Source: Candidatus Sulfurimonas baltica | Lineage (GTDB): Bacteria; Campylobacterota; Campylobacteria; Campylobacterales; Sulfurimonadaceae | Reading direction: 5' to 3' | Assembly (NCBI RefSeq): GCF_015265455.1 | Contig: NZ_CP054492.1 | Span: 2,108,001-2,172,000 of the forward strand | Length of the DNA: 64,000 nt | In this document: positions 20,472-30,152 of the stretch, piece after piece | Layout of the letters: the number at the start of each line of letters is the position of its first letter | Numbering within the stretch: the stretch's first letter is position 1 | The notes under the pieces: generated by a model | The model's input: only the letters and a program-made list of their open reading frames with translations | Databases searched by the model: none | Told to the model about the DNA's origin: nothing | Position numbers and translations under genes: made by a program

Positions 20472-23072
20472 CTACTTTTCTCTATTAATTTCTATATATG
20501 CAGGCTCTGAAAAGTTTGGAACATCATCATATGAAAAAACTGCATAATACTTATGTATTTTTGTATCTCCAAAATTATCGTATGTGTAACTGTCTAATCC
20601 ACCATAAAGTTTTTGCCCATCATATGGTGAACATGGAATTTTAAAAGGATTTTTAACAACTATTGCACCTTTATACCCATCATCCTTTGGCGTATCCCAA
20701 TCTAACTTTATCATATTATTTTCTATTGAGTATCTTAAATTATCAACTTTAGCTGGTGCAACTCTTCGTTTTTTAATATAATTTATTATTAAAGAGGGGC
20801 GTTTCTCTCTTTTTTTATCGCACCAATCTACATTTTGTGCTTTTGAAAACAGTTTTTGAGTTGAAGCTGAAATAATGAAAACGGCTTTTGAATTTATTCT
20901 TGTCGCTTTAGCTTTCTCTACCATTTCATTTATAGCATGAGTATCAAAAACGAACCTCTGCTTAGATTCTTTTTTTATATCACTTACGCTAACATCATAT
21001 CCTATCCTTTCAATTATCTTTCTATATTTAATCTTGTCATAACTTTTTTCACCTTCATATGGAGTAATCATCTCTATATGAAAACGGAGACTGTTATCTG
21101 AGTTTACTGTTTGAACATCCAATTCTATATAAGAAGTTGAAATAACAGTATTATCCATCTCTGGCAATTGAGAAAGATCAAACTCAAAACAAGCATATTT
21201 TTTATTACCAGCTTTGTCAAAACCTACTACCAATTTGTTTTCAACTAATTTATCTTTGTAGGCAGTATACTCATATGATGATCTAAGTTCTGTCTTAGTT
21301 TCACTTATTGTATATGATATATCAAGTTTAGGCCTATATGAAAGTCCTCCGCTAAATTTTCCATATCCTATATCCCATTGCATCAACTGTGATGCTCGGT
21401 CTAGCGGAAGCGAAGATGGGCCTTGCATTTTAAAGTACGCTTCTTCTCTTCTTAATGACTCCTGTAGTATGTCTAATTCTTGTTTTGCAAAATTATATGT
21501 TTTCCATACACCTTGAGATAGCTGTGCTGAGCCTACTGGTCTATCTATATAGCTTAGAGCACTTACATTTTTAACATCTTCGAAACTACTTATACTGCCA
21601 AGTGTTCTCTCATCTATTTGTGAAACTCGCCACTCCCCATAACTCTCAACTTGAACTGAAACTCTATTCATAGGGTAAAATGAGATAGAAGCACTTGTCA
21701 TAATTGCGTTTTGTGGTACCGTTTTTAAAGAGAATCCACAAATACCAAAGCATTCCCCTTTGCCTTCGCTTATTCCAACAAATAAGGAATTATTTCCAAA
21801 GTGTTCTGCATTTTTCTTTGTCTTTTCGCCGACGTAACCTATACTTTCGGCCAACGGATAAAGAATTTTAGAAAACATGTTATACGCTGGTTTGGTTCTT
21901 ACCCCTAAAATCTGTCCATATGCTGACTTTACATTTCTGTCTTTACATACCGCTCGAATATAATAGTAATAGTTTGTTGAAAATCTTAAATTTTTGTCAA
22001 CATATGTCTTTAGCTTTGTCATCCCTATTCTATTTGAAGCTTGAGTAAAACCTTTTATCTTATTTGAGCGATATATTTCAAAATAAATAGTTTCATCACT
22101 GATGTAATCCCAGGATAGTTCAACTTCCCTTGAACTAACATCAACTGCTACAAAGTTCTCTACTCTTGGGACTGCATTGTTTTTATTATAGTTATTAACC
22201 TCAGAGAGTGCAAATATTAATGCTGGAATATTTTCATCAAGATTTTCACTCATGTGCTCTATATAGTCACTAATATTTCTAGTTCCAACTTCAGCAACTA
22301 AAGAGAGAGCACCTTGGGAGTAGTAAAACTCTCTTGCGCTTCCTGATATAAGATGTACTGGCGGTTTCCCCATATGAATGCCATATTCACGACCAGACTC
22401 TTTTCTAATCTCTTCGGCCATATTACCAGCAAGCAGATTTAAATCGACCGCATCGACCGCATCTTCATGTATAAAGTTATGAGCAGGGAAGAAAACATTT
22501 CCTTGTGAATGGTAATCCAACGCAATTGTTATATTTTTATGAGAGAGAACAAAATCCCTAATTGCTACAGTTTCTGGCTCACTAAAAGCACTTGGCCCGG
22601 AGTATACATTTGATGTTGTTTCATTATTTGTAGTAAAACCTACACTGAAGTTTCTGTTTAAATCAACACCAAAACTTCCATCTGCATTTTTTCTTCTGTT
22701 TTTTCTCCAAAAAGAGAAATGGTTTCTAGAATATTCAAATCCATCTGGATTTGCACATGGAACCATATACAAAGTTGCTCTGTTTAAAATATTATTAAGC
22801 TGAGGATCATAATCTATATGCTCTAATATATATTTTGCAAGGTGCAGAGAGAGCTCTATTCCGACCCACTCCCTTGCATGAATTGTACCTGTATAAAAAA
22901 GTGCTGGTTTGTCTAAGTGAGTATCTATGTCTTTGGTAATGCTTACAGCTATAATATCCCTGTTTTCCCAAGTTTTGCCTATTGACTCTACTCTGAAAAG
23001 GTTTGGATTACTTTTTTGAGCCCGCTCAAAAAACTCTACGCATTCGCCATACGAACTATACTGTTGTCTCAA
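20472..23072 (-). CDS. M14-family zinc carboxypeptidase with C-terminal beta-sandwich domains
   Basis: 866 residues, last gene of the M20-ATP-grasp-ATP-grasp-M14 operon. The N-terminal M14 catalytic domain (about 1-290) has all key residues: zinc ligands His65 and Glu68 in TIHAREWVGIE, DLNRNF (Asn139/Arg140), zinc ligand His188 in ALDYHSQ and catalytic Glu261 in LVAEVGTR. A fibronectin type III-like domain follows (about 305-400). The remaining 450 residues are beta-rich, with two stretches resembling DNRLT-type stalk domains and a final FN3-like segment. No signal peptide is visible at the chosen start, so a cytoplasmic location is possible but odd for the FN3 content. The substrate is unknown; association with peptide ligases suggests removal of a C-terminal residue. 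Confidence 0.85.
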   Translation of the reverse strand: MRQQYSSYGECVEFFERAQKSNPNLFRVESIGKTWENRDIIAVSITKDIDTHLDKPALFYTGTIHAREWVGIELSLHLAKYILEHIDYDPQLNNILNRATLYMVPCANPDGFEYSRNHFSFWRKNRRKNADGSFGVDLNRNFSVGFTTNNETTSNVYSGPSAFSEPETVAIRDFVLSHKNITIALDYHSQGNVFFPAHNFIHEDAVDAVDLNLLAGNMAEEIRKESGREYGIHMGKPPVHLISGSAREFYYSQGALSLVAEVGTRNISDYIEHMSENLDENIPALIFALSEVNNYNKNNAVPRVENFVAVDVSSREVELSWDYISDETIYFEIYRSNKIKGFTQASNRIGMTKLKTYVDKNLRFSTNYYYYIRAVCKDRNVKSAYGQILGVRTKPAYNMFSKILYPLAESIGYVGEKTKKNAEHFGNNSLFVGISEGKGECFGICGFSLKTVPQNAIMTSASISFYPMNRVSVQVESYGEWRVSQIDERTLGSISSFEDVKNVSALSYIDRPVGSAQLSQGVWKTYNFAKQELDILQESLRREEAYFKMQGPSSLPLDRASQLMQWDIGYGKFSGGLSYRPKLDISYTISETKTELRSSYEYTAYKDKLVENKLVVGFDKAGNKKYACFEFDLSQLPEMDNTVISTSYIELDVQTVNSDNSLRFHIEMITPYEGEKSYDKIKYRKIIERIGYDVSVSDIKKESKQRFVFDTHAINEMVEKAKATRINSKAVFIISASTQKLFSKAQNVDWCDKKREKRPSLIINYIKKRRVAPAKVDNLRYSIENNMIKLDWDTPKDDGYKGAIVVKNPFKIPCSPYDGQKLYGGLDSYTYDNFGDTKIHKYYAVFSYDDVPNFSEPAYIEINREK

Positions 23073-23086
23073 TTATTCGCCTTATA

Positions 23087-24412
23087 CTATTTTAGAAAAA
23101 ATTTAGACCACTGCTGGATCTGCTCTTTTGATGATATAAAGTAATCAGCCAGCTTTTCAAATGTTGTAATCTTTTTTTCCTCAACCAACTCTTTAATATT
23201 CACTGCTACATCCTCTTCCATGCCCTCAAGTGTCATAAGCTCTGTTAAAGAAATATCAACTACATTATATAATCTTTCTTCACCTATTTTTGAGAGCGTT
23301 GCTACATCATCCTCTTTAAGAAATGTAGGAAGTTCCTCTTCTTTCAATGGTGGCTTAATAGACTCTGGTACATCCGATGCTTTTGCCTCATCTGTTAACT
23401 GCATATCAAAATTACCTTTGTCAGCCAGCCAGTATGCTCCATCGGCCGACGGCTCATATTTTGCAAAATAGAGATGTCTTAAAGTTCTTAAAACTGATGG
23501 GTCCATTTTTCCAAGCTCTTCCCAAGAGAATAAAGGTACATGTGGAAGTCTAAATTTACCGCCACTTAAATCCCACATTATATACTGACCAATCCAATCC
23601 CTTATATATGGAAATGCTGCGAATGCTGTTGCACACTCAATAATATAAGCTTTGTTCGTATTTTCATCAATACCAATGTCACAAGCCCAATACTCTGCTT
23701 TTGCCGCTTTAGAAGCTTTTACTGCAAGTTCAAGTGCGTTCATAGGGACATTATCATAAGACATGTTTCCTCCTTGAGAAGTATTAGTTATCCACTGACC
23801 GGCACCCGAATATCTCCAAAATGCACAAACTGGTTTATGCCCAATTAACATAACACGGATATCTCCACTATCCTTAAGAGGAATTGCATTTTGTGAATAT
23901 ACTGGTTTATATTTTTTTTCGGCAAACAATGCTTTTGCCTCTCTATAATTATCTACTTTGTGAACAAAATATCCACCATAGTTAGATGCCCCGTAACTTC
24001 TTTTTACAATTTGAGGATAAGAGCAGTTTTTAAAATGTTTGTCAGCTTTTTTATCATCATATGTAATTATTGTTTTTGGAGCAGCAATATTATATTTTTC
24101 ACAAAACAGCGTTACATTCTCTTTAGATTTGTTTGAAAACTGTGTTTCAATAGATGGTATAAATCTTACATGTGGAAGTGCCGCTGCGATTTCTTTGAAA
24201 GTCTCATAAGCTGTCGCTGGAATATTTCCAACTAAAACATCAATTTTCTTGCGTTTTACTTCATTGATAAATCTTGTTTTATCATTTTTCCAATGGTATG
24301 TCACTTCTTCAATCTTGTCTGGCCAACCTCTAAAGTTGCTGTAATCAAAAAATCTCAGTACATAATCTAAGTATAAAAATCCTAATTTTGGAAGCTTCTG
24401 TTTTTTTACCAT
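23087..24412 (-). CDS. RimK-like ATP-grasp ligase with C-terminal helix-hairpin-helix region
   Basis: 441 residues. ATP-grasp signatures include PQIVKRSYGASNYGG, DIRVMLIGHKPVCAFWR and the loop WITNTSQGGNMS, which parallels RimK's WRTN..GG. The expected metal motif E-x-N reads IIECATAF here, so the Asn is replaced, which may alter metal binding. After the ATP-grasp core (to about 300) comes a linker and a region (about 385-430, TELMTLEGMEEDVAVNIKEL) that looks like a helix-hairpin-helix. The gene overlaps the next ATP-grasp gene by 7 bp and precedes the M14 gene by 14 bp. It is probably an amide ligase acting on a peptide or protein; the substrate is unknown. Confidence 0.8.
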   Translation of the reverse strand: MVKKQKLPKLGFLYLDYVLRFFDYSNFRGWPDKIEEVTYHWKNDKTRFINEVKRKKIDVLVGNIPATAYETFKEIAAALPHVRFIPSIETQFSNKSKENVTLFCEKYNIAAPKTIITYDDKKADKHFKNCSYPQIVKRSYGASNYGGYFVHKVDNYREAKALFAEKKYKPVYSQNAIPLKDSGDIRVMLIGHKPVCAFWRYSGAGQWITNTSQGGNMSYDNVPMNALELAVKASKAAKAEYWACDIGIDENTNKAYIIECATAFAAFPYIRDWIGQYIMWDLSGGKFRLPHVPLFSWEELGKMDPSVLRTLRHLYFAKYEPSADGAYWLADKGNFDMQLTDEAKASDVPESIKPPLKEEELPTFLKEDDVATLSKIGEERLYNVVDISLTELMTLEGMEEDVAVNIKELVEEKKITTFEKLADYFISSKEQIQQWSKFFLK

Positions 24413-25329
24413 TTCTTTAATCCTAGTTTTTGTTTTGTTTTTCTATCTATTAGATTTACTAAAAGGTCTATTTTTTTGTCATTAAAATCAAGACCCATCT
24501 TTTCTTGTTCTGGCGTTGCAAATGCTGGAATTCCATTTACTTCCAAAACAACATATTTTTCTTCTTTTTTATCATATAATATATCAACACCGGCAATATC
24601 CATCCCTAAAGCTTTAGTTGCTTTTTTTGCAATATCAACGATTTCATCATTCGCCTCTCGAAGCATTATGCTTCCTCCGCTTGTTATGTTTGTTCTCCAC
24701 TCTCTGTCACTTGCCTTACGTCCATAACAAGATACAAACTCACCATCAACAATATCAATTCGAAAATCTGTAAAATCATTTTCTATAAACTTCTCCAAAT
24801 ATATATGTCTCATATCTGATTTATTTAAAGAGGGCATTAGTGTGTCAAGACTTTGACGAGATTCAAGCAAAGTCATTCCATTTCCGCCCCACCCATCTAC
24901 TGGTTTAAAAACTAATTTCTCCCACTCTTTAAACTTTTCTACCATGTATTCTGGTGTTTCTCTATGGCATAAAAAGAAATCTGAAGTATTTATTCCCGCA
25001 TAATGAAGTGCGAGATTAGTTTTAAACTTATCTTCTGAGAGAGCAAATGCCTCATAACTGTTTATGGTCGGTATATATTTATTAATAGTTTCATACATGT
25101 AAACCTGTGCAACAGTTTGTTCGCCAGCATTATATGAAAAAAAGAGGTCTAAATCTAGTACATTTGTAGCGTTGCAAGTTATCCCATCCTTTGAGCCTCT
25201 TGCAAAACGTAAATCCAGCCCGGTAATCACTTCTATGTCTCTCTCTTTGAGTTTAGAAACAATTTTCTCCTCTATCTTAGCACCGCCGCTATTACTGTAC
25301 ATCCACATACCAATTGTTCTTTTTGACAT
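24406..25329 (-). CDS. RimK-family ATP-grasp ligase
   Basis: 307 residues, close to RimK and other alpha-L-glutamate ligases. It has the ATP-binding Lys in LVFKPVDGWGGNGMTL, DFRIDIVDGEFV, REWRTNITSGGS and the complete metal motif VVLEVNGIPAF. The family joins an amino acid, often glutamate, to a carboxylate via an acyl phosphate. The stop overlaps the start of the larger, divergent ATP-grasp gene, so the two probably act together or in sequence. Nothing here tells the substrate. Confidence 0.85.
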   Translation of the reverse strand: MSKRTIGMWMYSNSGGAKIEEKIVSKLKERDIEVITGLDLRFARGSKDGITCNATNVLDLDLFFSYNAGEQTVAQVYMYETINKYIPTINSYEAFALSEDKFKTNLALHYAGINTSDFFLCHRETPEYMVEKFKEWEKLVFKPVDGWGGNGMTLLESRQSLDTLMPSLNKSDMRHIYLEKFIENDFTDFRIDIVDGEFVSCYGRKASDREWRTNITSGGSIMLREANDEIVDIAKKATKALGMDIAGVDILYDKKEEKYVVLEVNGIPAFATPEQEKMGLDFNDKKIDLLVNLIDRKTKQKLGLKKW

Positions 25330-25341
25330 CTACTCTTCCCC

Positions 25342-26445
25342 TTAAAAATTAGAATTTTTTATAAAGTGTGTAAAAAGCTGTTTGCTTAGTTCTATTCTGC
25401 TACTAAAACTCTCTTTGCTAGCTCTCTCGTCTATGGTATGGTCACCATCACCAAATGGACCGAATCCATCTAATGTTACAACTCCCACCGAGCTTACAAT
25501 ATTAGCATCGCTAACTCCGCCTCTCTCCTCTGTTTTTATTGAAGTTGATGTAATATTCTCTATGTTTCTAACTAGAGCTAATGACTCTTCAGTTGTTTGC
25601 ATAACATCTCGTTGTATACCGCCTCTAAGTTTTGAGAGGGTTCCTTTTACATAAGAGTGATTCACTATTGTATCAATAGAGCTTAAAACCCTGTCTCTCT
25701 CATCTGCAACTTTATATCTCAGTTCAAAAGTCATATTAGCATAGGGAGAAATAGTGTTTGCACCTATACCTCCCTCGATTTTGCCAACATTTACCGTTGT
25801 ACCCTTTTGCAAATCTGTAAGCTTAACAAGCTCTTGAAGTTTATATGAAGCCTCTAAGTTAGCGTCATATCCCTGTGTATAACTGTTTCCGGCATGTGCT
25901 GCCTTTCCTTGAACCTCTATAAAAAAAGTTCCGACACCCTTTCGTCCTGTAACAAGTTCTAGATTTTCTCCCGCTGCTTCATATACAAAACAGTAGTCAT
26001 ACCCTTTAGCCAACTCTGCCGTAAGTAGTTTTGAGTCATCACTCCCTGTCTCTTCATCACTAACCAGCAAAACATCTATGTTTTTTATTTCTATATTTTC
26101 TTGTTTTAATTCTCTTAATGCCTGAAGTGCAACAATATTGCCACCCTTCATATCACAGACTCCTGGACCATAAACCCAGTTGGTATCTTCATGATAATCT
26201 TCAAATTTTTGAGGAGGGAATACAGTGTCAAGATGACCTAAAAGCAGTAATTTTTTGGAATTGCCGTCGTGTTTTGAAGTATAGTGTCTATGAGAGCCAA
26301 TAAGTTCTCTTTTGTATATTTTCACATTAAACCCAAGTTCTTTAAACCATGTGTCAAAAATCTCACCGACCTTATCCACACCAACTTTATTTTTTGTATA
26401 TGAGTTTATTTCAACGATAGATTTAAGATCACAAAGATAATCCAT
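25342..26445 (-). CDS. M20-family metallopeptidase (glutamate carboxypeptidase-like)
   Basis: About 367 residues from the ATG at 26445. An upstream in-frame GTG (26472) is less likely because it lies only about 11 nt from a good -10 box, whereas the ATG is preceded by GGGA. The di-zinc site motifs are LLLLGHLDTVFPP, GPGVCDMKGGNIV and SDEETGSDDSK, with a dimerisation domain in the middle (AGNSYTQGYDANLEAS) and a C-terminal His in the GDGDHTIDERA segment. It resembles carboxypeptidase G2/ArgE-type enzymes that cut C-terminal Glu or acyl groups. First gene of the ATP-grasp operon. Confidence 0.87.
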   Translation of the reverse strand: MDYLCDLKSIVEINSYTKNKVGVDKVGEIFDTWFKELGFNVKIYKRELIGSHRHYTSKHDGNSKKLLLLGHLDTVFPPQKFEDYHEDTNWVYGPGVCDMKGGNIVALQALRELKQENIEIKNIDVLLVSDEETGSDDSKLLTAELAKGYDYCFVYEAAGENLELVTGRKGVGTFFIEVQGKAAHAGNSYTQGYDANLEASYKLQELVKLTDLQKGTTVNVGKIEGGIGANTISPYANMTFELRYKVADERDRVLSSIDTIVNHSYVKGTLSKLRGGIQRDVMQTTEESLALVRNIENITSTSIKTEERGGVSDANIVSSVGVVTLDGFGPFGDGDHTIDERASKESFSSRIELSKQLFTHFIKNSNF

Positions 26446-26482
26446 ACAAGTCCCATATGTTAAGATAGCCACTTATTGAGAT

Positions 26483-26488
26483 ATTATA
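26483..26488 (-). promoter_or_regulatory. Putative -10 box for the M20/ATP-grasp/M14 operon
   Basis: TATAAT on the minus strand (AATTGTATAATATCTC), about 37 nt before the M20 ATG at 26445. The whole four-gene operon can be read from it. Confidence 0.5.
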
Positions 26489-26555
26489 CAATTATTTAGA
26501 TTAATGTTTTGGAATGGTAATGAAGTTATGCGAAATGTATTATAAGAAGAAGAGA

Positions 26556-26580
26556 CTTAGAAGATTATTTTCTTCTAAGT
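26556..26580 (-). terminator. Hairpin at the end of the rpsP-rplS operon
   Basis: Inverted repeat CTTAGAAGA / TCTTCTAAG spanning the rplS stop codon, followed on the minus strand by a U-rich run (TCTCTTCTTCTT). It probably separates the ribosomal operon from the peptidase/ligase operon. Confidence 0.5.
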
Positions 26581-26924
26581 TCTTTGATACGAGCTTTTTT
26601 ACCAGCAAGGTCACGAAGATAAAATAGTTTAGCACGACGAACACGTCCTCTACGAACAACCATTATTTCGTTAATTGAATCACTGTAAAGTGGGAAGATT
26701 CTCTCGATACCAATACTATTAGCTCCAATTTTACGAACTGTTATAGTTTGACCAGTACCTTGACCTCTTTTTGCTATACAAACACCCTCGTAATTTTGTA
26801 CACGAGTTTTGTCACCTTCTTTAATTGTTACCGCTAAACGAAGAGTATCACCAGCACGAAATTCTGGAATAGTTTTCTCAGCTGTTTGCGCTTTTTCAAA
26901 GTTTTCTATATACTTATTTCTCAT
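26565..26924 (-). CDS. rplS: 50S ribosomal protein L19
   Basis: 119 residues, full length. Signatures are [42 protein letters not shown] and [13 protein letters not shown]. It sits at the 30S-50S interface. It overlaps the end of trmD by 11 bp and closes the rpsP operon. Confidence 0.98.
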   Translation of the reverse strand: MRNKYIENFEKAQTAEKTIPEFRAGDTLRLAVTIKEGDKTRVQNYEGVCIAKRGQGTGQTITVRKIGANSIGIERIFPLYSDSINEIMVVRRGRVRRAKLFYLRDLAGKKARIKELRRK

Positions 26925-27618
26925 AAGATTTCCTTGTTCTATGCTTTAAAAGCTGCTCTGGTCTGAAGAATTTAGTTTTACATTCAGACAGAACTAATTT
27001 AAGTGAGCGAATTCTACTATGATTTCCCTTTAAATATTCTGATGGAACACAATTTTCTTGATAATCTTTTGGTTTAGAGAAAGATGGTGCTTCCAATAAT
27101 GGTGTTTCAAAGCTCTCAGTTGTTAAAGAATCACTATTTCCAAGCACTCCATCCACATTTCTTGCTATTGCATCACACATTACAAGTGATGCCAACTCTC
27201 CACCAGTTAAAATGTAGTCCCCTATTGAAAAAACTTCATCAGCATACTTTTCAATAACTCTTTCATCAATTCCCTCATATCTTCCACTCACAAAAGCTAT
27301 ATGGGATTTTTTTGCTAATCTTTTTGCATCATTTTGCTTAAAAGGCTTTGCTACTGGTGTTAAAAAAACTACATGTACATCTTCATCTTCAAATTTTAAA
27401 GCATCAAGCGTGTCATATAGAGGTTGTGGGTACATAACCATTCCAGCCCCACCACCAACTGCTGTGTCATCTACTTTATTGTGTTTTGAATTACTGAAAT
27501 CTCTTGGATTAACATACTCTACATGTAAAATATCTTTTTCGATTGCACGCTTAAGTATAGAGTCTTGAAAATAGCCCTCTACAATATTTTGAAATAGAGT
27601 TACAAAAGTAAGTTTCAT
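26914..27618 (-). CDS. trmD: tRNA (guanine-N1-)-methyltransferase
   Basis: Makes m1G37 in tRNAs and so prevents +1 frameshifting. 234 residues. SPOUT-family knot motifs are visible: [24 protein letters not shown] and [14 protein letters not shown], plus the catalytic [11 protein letters not shown] segment. It abuts rimM (one shared base) and overlaps rplS. Confidence 0.97.
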   Translation of the reverse strand: MKLTFVTLFQNIVEGYFQDSILKRAIEKDILHVEYVNPRDFSNSKHNKVDDTAVGGGAGMVMYPQPLYDTLDALKFEDEDVHVVFLTPVAKPFKQNDAKRLAKKSHIAFVSGRYEGIDERVIEKYADEVFSIGDYILTGGELASLVMCDAIARNVDGVLGNSDSLTTESFETPLLEAPSFSKPKDYQENCVPSEYLKGNHSRIRSLKLVLSECKTKFFRPEQLLKHRTRKSYEK

Positions 27619-28160
27619 TATGAAGCTTCTAAAATATCCATAGCACCTTTGACAGTGATAATTTTCTTATCTATATCTACATTAACTTTAAATGGCTCTT
27701 GGAATGGAATTAAAAAACTTTTTGCACTACCTGTTTTAACTAAAATATCATCAGTCTTTACATTGAGGTAATTACTTATACTAATTCTTTCTACTTCGTT
27801 AACAATTCCTAAGAGTTTACCATCTTCATAAACTTCACAATCTTCAAGATCGAACCAAAAGTATTCTCCATCTTCTAGATGACAATTTTTTCTTGTCTCT
27901 TCTCTTGTTGTAAATAGTTTTGCATTAGTGTATTTTTTAGCATCTTCAATAGAGTTAATCCCTGCTATTTTAATAGTACCTCTCTCAAGGTTTACTTCAC
28001 TCAGCGTTATATCTTTTTTTAAATTTGTAAAAAAAGTTGCTCCATTTTGAAACTGTTCTGGGAAATCTGTGTCTGTATGTAGTTTCATATCACCATGTAT
28101 ACCGACAGTCTTGCCGATAGTAGCGATATGAAGAAGTTGTTCTTTAAACTGCTTCGACAT
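27618..28160 (-). CDS. rimM: Ribosome maturation factor RimM
   Basis: 180 residues with an N-terminal RimM barrel ([16 protein letters not shown]) and a PRC-barrel C-terminal half ([27 protein letters not shown]). Assists 30S head assembly. The start overlaps khpA by 17 bp. Confidence 0.95.
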   Translation of the reverse strand: MSKQFKEQLLHIATIGKTVGIHGDMKLHTDTDFPEQFQNGATFFTNLKKDITLSEVNLERGTIKIAGINSIEDAKKYTNAKLFTTREETRKNCHLEDGEYFWFDLEDCEVYEDGKLLGIVNEVERISISNYLNVKTDDILVKTGSAKSFLIPFQEPFKVNVDIDKKIITVKGAMDILEAS

Positions 28161-28380
28161 TGATACGGTAGCTTACGCCATCTTTAGCTTTACAGCCAGA
28201 GATTACAGTTTTAATCGCACCAATCATCTTGCCCTCTTTGCCAATAAGCTTACCAATGTCAGCTTGATTAGCATAGAGTAGAATTTCAGTAATTTCGTCG
28301 CCATCCTTCACTTCAACTCTTACGTCATCTGGATTAGATGCTATAAGCTTTGCAAATTGTGCGACAAAGTCAGCTATCAT
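28144..28380 (-). CDS. khpA: KH-domain RNA-binding protein (KhpA/YlqC type)
   Basis: 78 residues with one KH domain; the GxxG-type loop is LIGKEGKMIGAIKTV. It sits between rpsP and rimM, the conserved place for this small RNA-binding protein. It probably binds structured RNAs or mRNAs; its exact role here is unknown. Confidence 0.93.
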   Translation of the reverse strand: MIADFVAQFAKLIASNPDDVRVEVKDGDEITEILLYANQADIGKLIGKEGKMIGAIKTVISGCKAKDGVSYRINVEAV

Positions 28381-28381
28381 C

Positions 28382-28612
28382 TTAGCGACCAGTTATCTTT
28401 TTAACACGACTACTCATTTGAGCACCAACGCTCAACCAGTAATCTAGTCTTTCATTATCTACAACTGTAGTTTTTTCAGCAACCATAGGGTTGTGGTGAC
28501 CGATTAGCTCAATCCAACCTCCATCTCTACGTTTACGTGAATCTGTTACCGCGATACGGTAAAAAGGTTGTTTTTTTCTTCCCATTCTAGTTAGGCGAAT
28601 TACTGTTGCCAT
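28382..28612 (-). CDS. rpsP: 30S ribosomal protein S16
   Basis: 76 residues beginning with the S16 signature [17 protein letters not shown], followed by [19 protein letters not shown]. First gene of the rpsP-khpA-rimM-trmD-rplS operon, 1 bp before khpA. Confidence 0.98.
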   Translation of the reverse strand: MATVIRLTRMGRKKQPFYRIAVTDSRKRRDGGWIELIGHHNPMVAEKTTVVDNERLDYWLSVGAQMSSRVKKITGR

Positions 28613-28667
28613 GTTTTGTCCTTCTCTGCACTAGTCATATTTCAACTAGCTGAATATATTAAATTTT

Positions 28668-28709
28668 TTGCATTAAATGCAAGTCTATAAGCTTCTAAAA
28701 GTTTATAGA
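28668..28709. terminator. Hairpins between ffh and rpsP
   Basis: Two inverted repeats in the 114-bp gap: TCTATAAGCTT/AAGTTTATAGA (28684-28709) and the near-palindrome TTGCATTAAATGCAA (28668-28682). On the minus strand the second is followed by AAAAAATTT, so termination or attenuation between ffh and rpsP is plausible; the U-tract is weak. Confidence 0.35.
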
Positions 28710-28726
28710 TTTACATTAAATTTTGC

Positions 28727-30073
28727 TTATCTTGGAATTGCTCCAGCTCCACCCATCTGACCCATCATCGCCTGAAGATCTTTCATCCCATTTTTACCTG
28801 AAAATTTCTTAGCCATTTTACCAGCGTTTTTAAATTGTTTAACCATACGATTTATTTCTACTATTTCAAGCCCACAACCTTTTGCGATTCTTGACTTGCG
28901 TGAGTTGTTTAATAAATCTGGATTTTCACGCTCTTTCATAGTCATTGATGAAACCATTGATTTAATATTTTTAAGTTCACTAGAGTTGTCTAAATCAAAA
29001 TCTTTTAAGGCTTTGGACATGTTGCCCATACCTGGAATCATACCCATTAAAGACTTCATGCTCCCCATTTTTTTCATACTTTCCATCTGCTCTAAAAAGT
29101 CATTATAGTTGAACTGACCTTTTTTGATTTTTGATGTAAGTCTTTTTGCCTGTTTTTCGTCAATTACAGATGCTGTCTTTTCAGCAAGACCTTCAATATC
29201 TCCAAAGCCCATAAGACGGTTTACAATACGATCTGGCAGGAAAACTTCCAAATCTTCCATTTTTTCACCGCTACCAATAAAACGGAGAGGAACTTTAACT
29301 TGGCTTGATAGTCCAAGAGCAACGCCACCCTTAGAGTCACCATCATATTTACTTAAAATAACACCATCAATACCGATTTTTTCTTTGAATGATAAAGCGG
29401 TTTTAATAGCATCTTGGCCGGTCATTGAATCAGCTACGTAAAAAATCTCATCAGGGTTAGCTGCTTTTTTTACATCTTCAAGCTCATTCATTAACTCATC
29501 ATCTATCGCTAAACGACCTGCTGTGTCTATTAGAACAACATCATAAATACCGTTATTGGCTTTTTTCAATGCTGCTTTTACTACTTCTACAGGGCTTTTA
29601 GTGCTTTCATCTTCATATAACTCAACTTCTATTTGAGCAGTAATCTGACGAAGTTGTTCTACTGCAGCTAAACGCTGTAAATCTGCTGCAACAACTAAAA
29701 CTTTTTTTTGCTTATTTTTTAGGTAATTTGCAAGTTTTCCGGTAGTAGTAGTTTTACCTGAACCTTGAAGTCCAGTCATAAGGATAACGGTTGGAGGCTT
29801 TGAAGAAAAAATAAAGCCTCTGTTTCCGCCAATTTCTAAAAGTTCATAAAGAGCCGCTCTAAGTGCGTCTAAAAACTGGTCTTTACCAATTCCTTTTGCT
29901 TTCGTCTCAATCTGTACTTTTTCAATTAATTCTCTAACAACTTTATGGTTTACATCAGCTTTTAAAAGAGATTTTTTAAGCTCGCCAAGGGCTTTAGTGA
30001 GGGCTTTTTCATCATCATGGAAACGAATTTTCTTTATCGCATTTGTAAACGAATCTGTTAATGTATCAAACAT
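28727..30073 (-). CDS. ffh: Signal recognition particle protein Ffh
   Basis: SRP54 GTPase that targets membrane proteins. 448 residues: N domain (1-85), G domain with TGLQGSGKTTTTGKLA, DTAGRL and the TKYDGDSKGG-like LSKYDGDSKGG, and a methionine-rich M domain (about 300-448, e.g. MESMKKMGSMKSLMGMIPGMGNM). I looked for the 4.5S RNA nearby and did not find it. Confidence 0.98.
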   Translation of the reverse strand: MFDTLTDSFTNAIKKIRFHDDEKALTKALGELKKSLLKADVNHKVVRELIEKVQIETKAKGIGKDQFLDALRAALYELLEIGGNRGFIFSSKPPTVILMTGLQGSGKTTTTGKLANYLKNKQKKVLVVAADLQRLAAVEQLRQITAQIEVELYEDESTKSPVEVVKAALKKANNGIYDVVLIDTAGRLAIDDELMNELEDVKKAANPDEIFYVADSMTGQDAIKTALSFKEKIGIDGVILSKYDGDSKGGVALGLSSQVKVPLRFIGSGEKMEDLEVFLPDRIVNRLMGFGDIEGLAEKTASVIDEKQAKRLTSKIKKGQFNYNDFLEQMESMKKMGSMKSLMGMIPGMGNMSKALKDFDLDNSSELKNIKSMVSSMTMKERENPDLLNNSRKSRIAKGCGLEIVEINRMVKQFKNAGKMAKKFSGKNGMKDLQAMMGQMGGAGAIPR

Positions 30074-30116
30074 AAGCCCTCCTCTTTTAAATTATATTGG
30101 ATGTAAAAAGTGGCGA

Positions 30117-30122
30117 ATTATA
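30117..30122 (-). promoter_or_regulatory. Putative -10 box for ffh
   Basis: TATAAT on the minus strand (CCCGCTATAATTCGCC), about 44 nt upstream of the ffh ATG at 30073, which has a strong GAGGAGGG ribosome site. Confidence 0.5.
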
Positions 30123-30152
30123 GCGGGAAGTTACTTTAAGTTTGCTTTAAAA

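Noticed and set aside
28613-28726. 4.5S (SRP) RNA near ffh
   Set aside because: The conserved apical GGAAGCA / GTCAGGTCC-type sequence is absent; only AT-rich hairpins are present.
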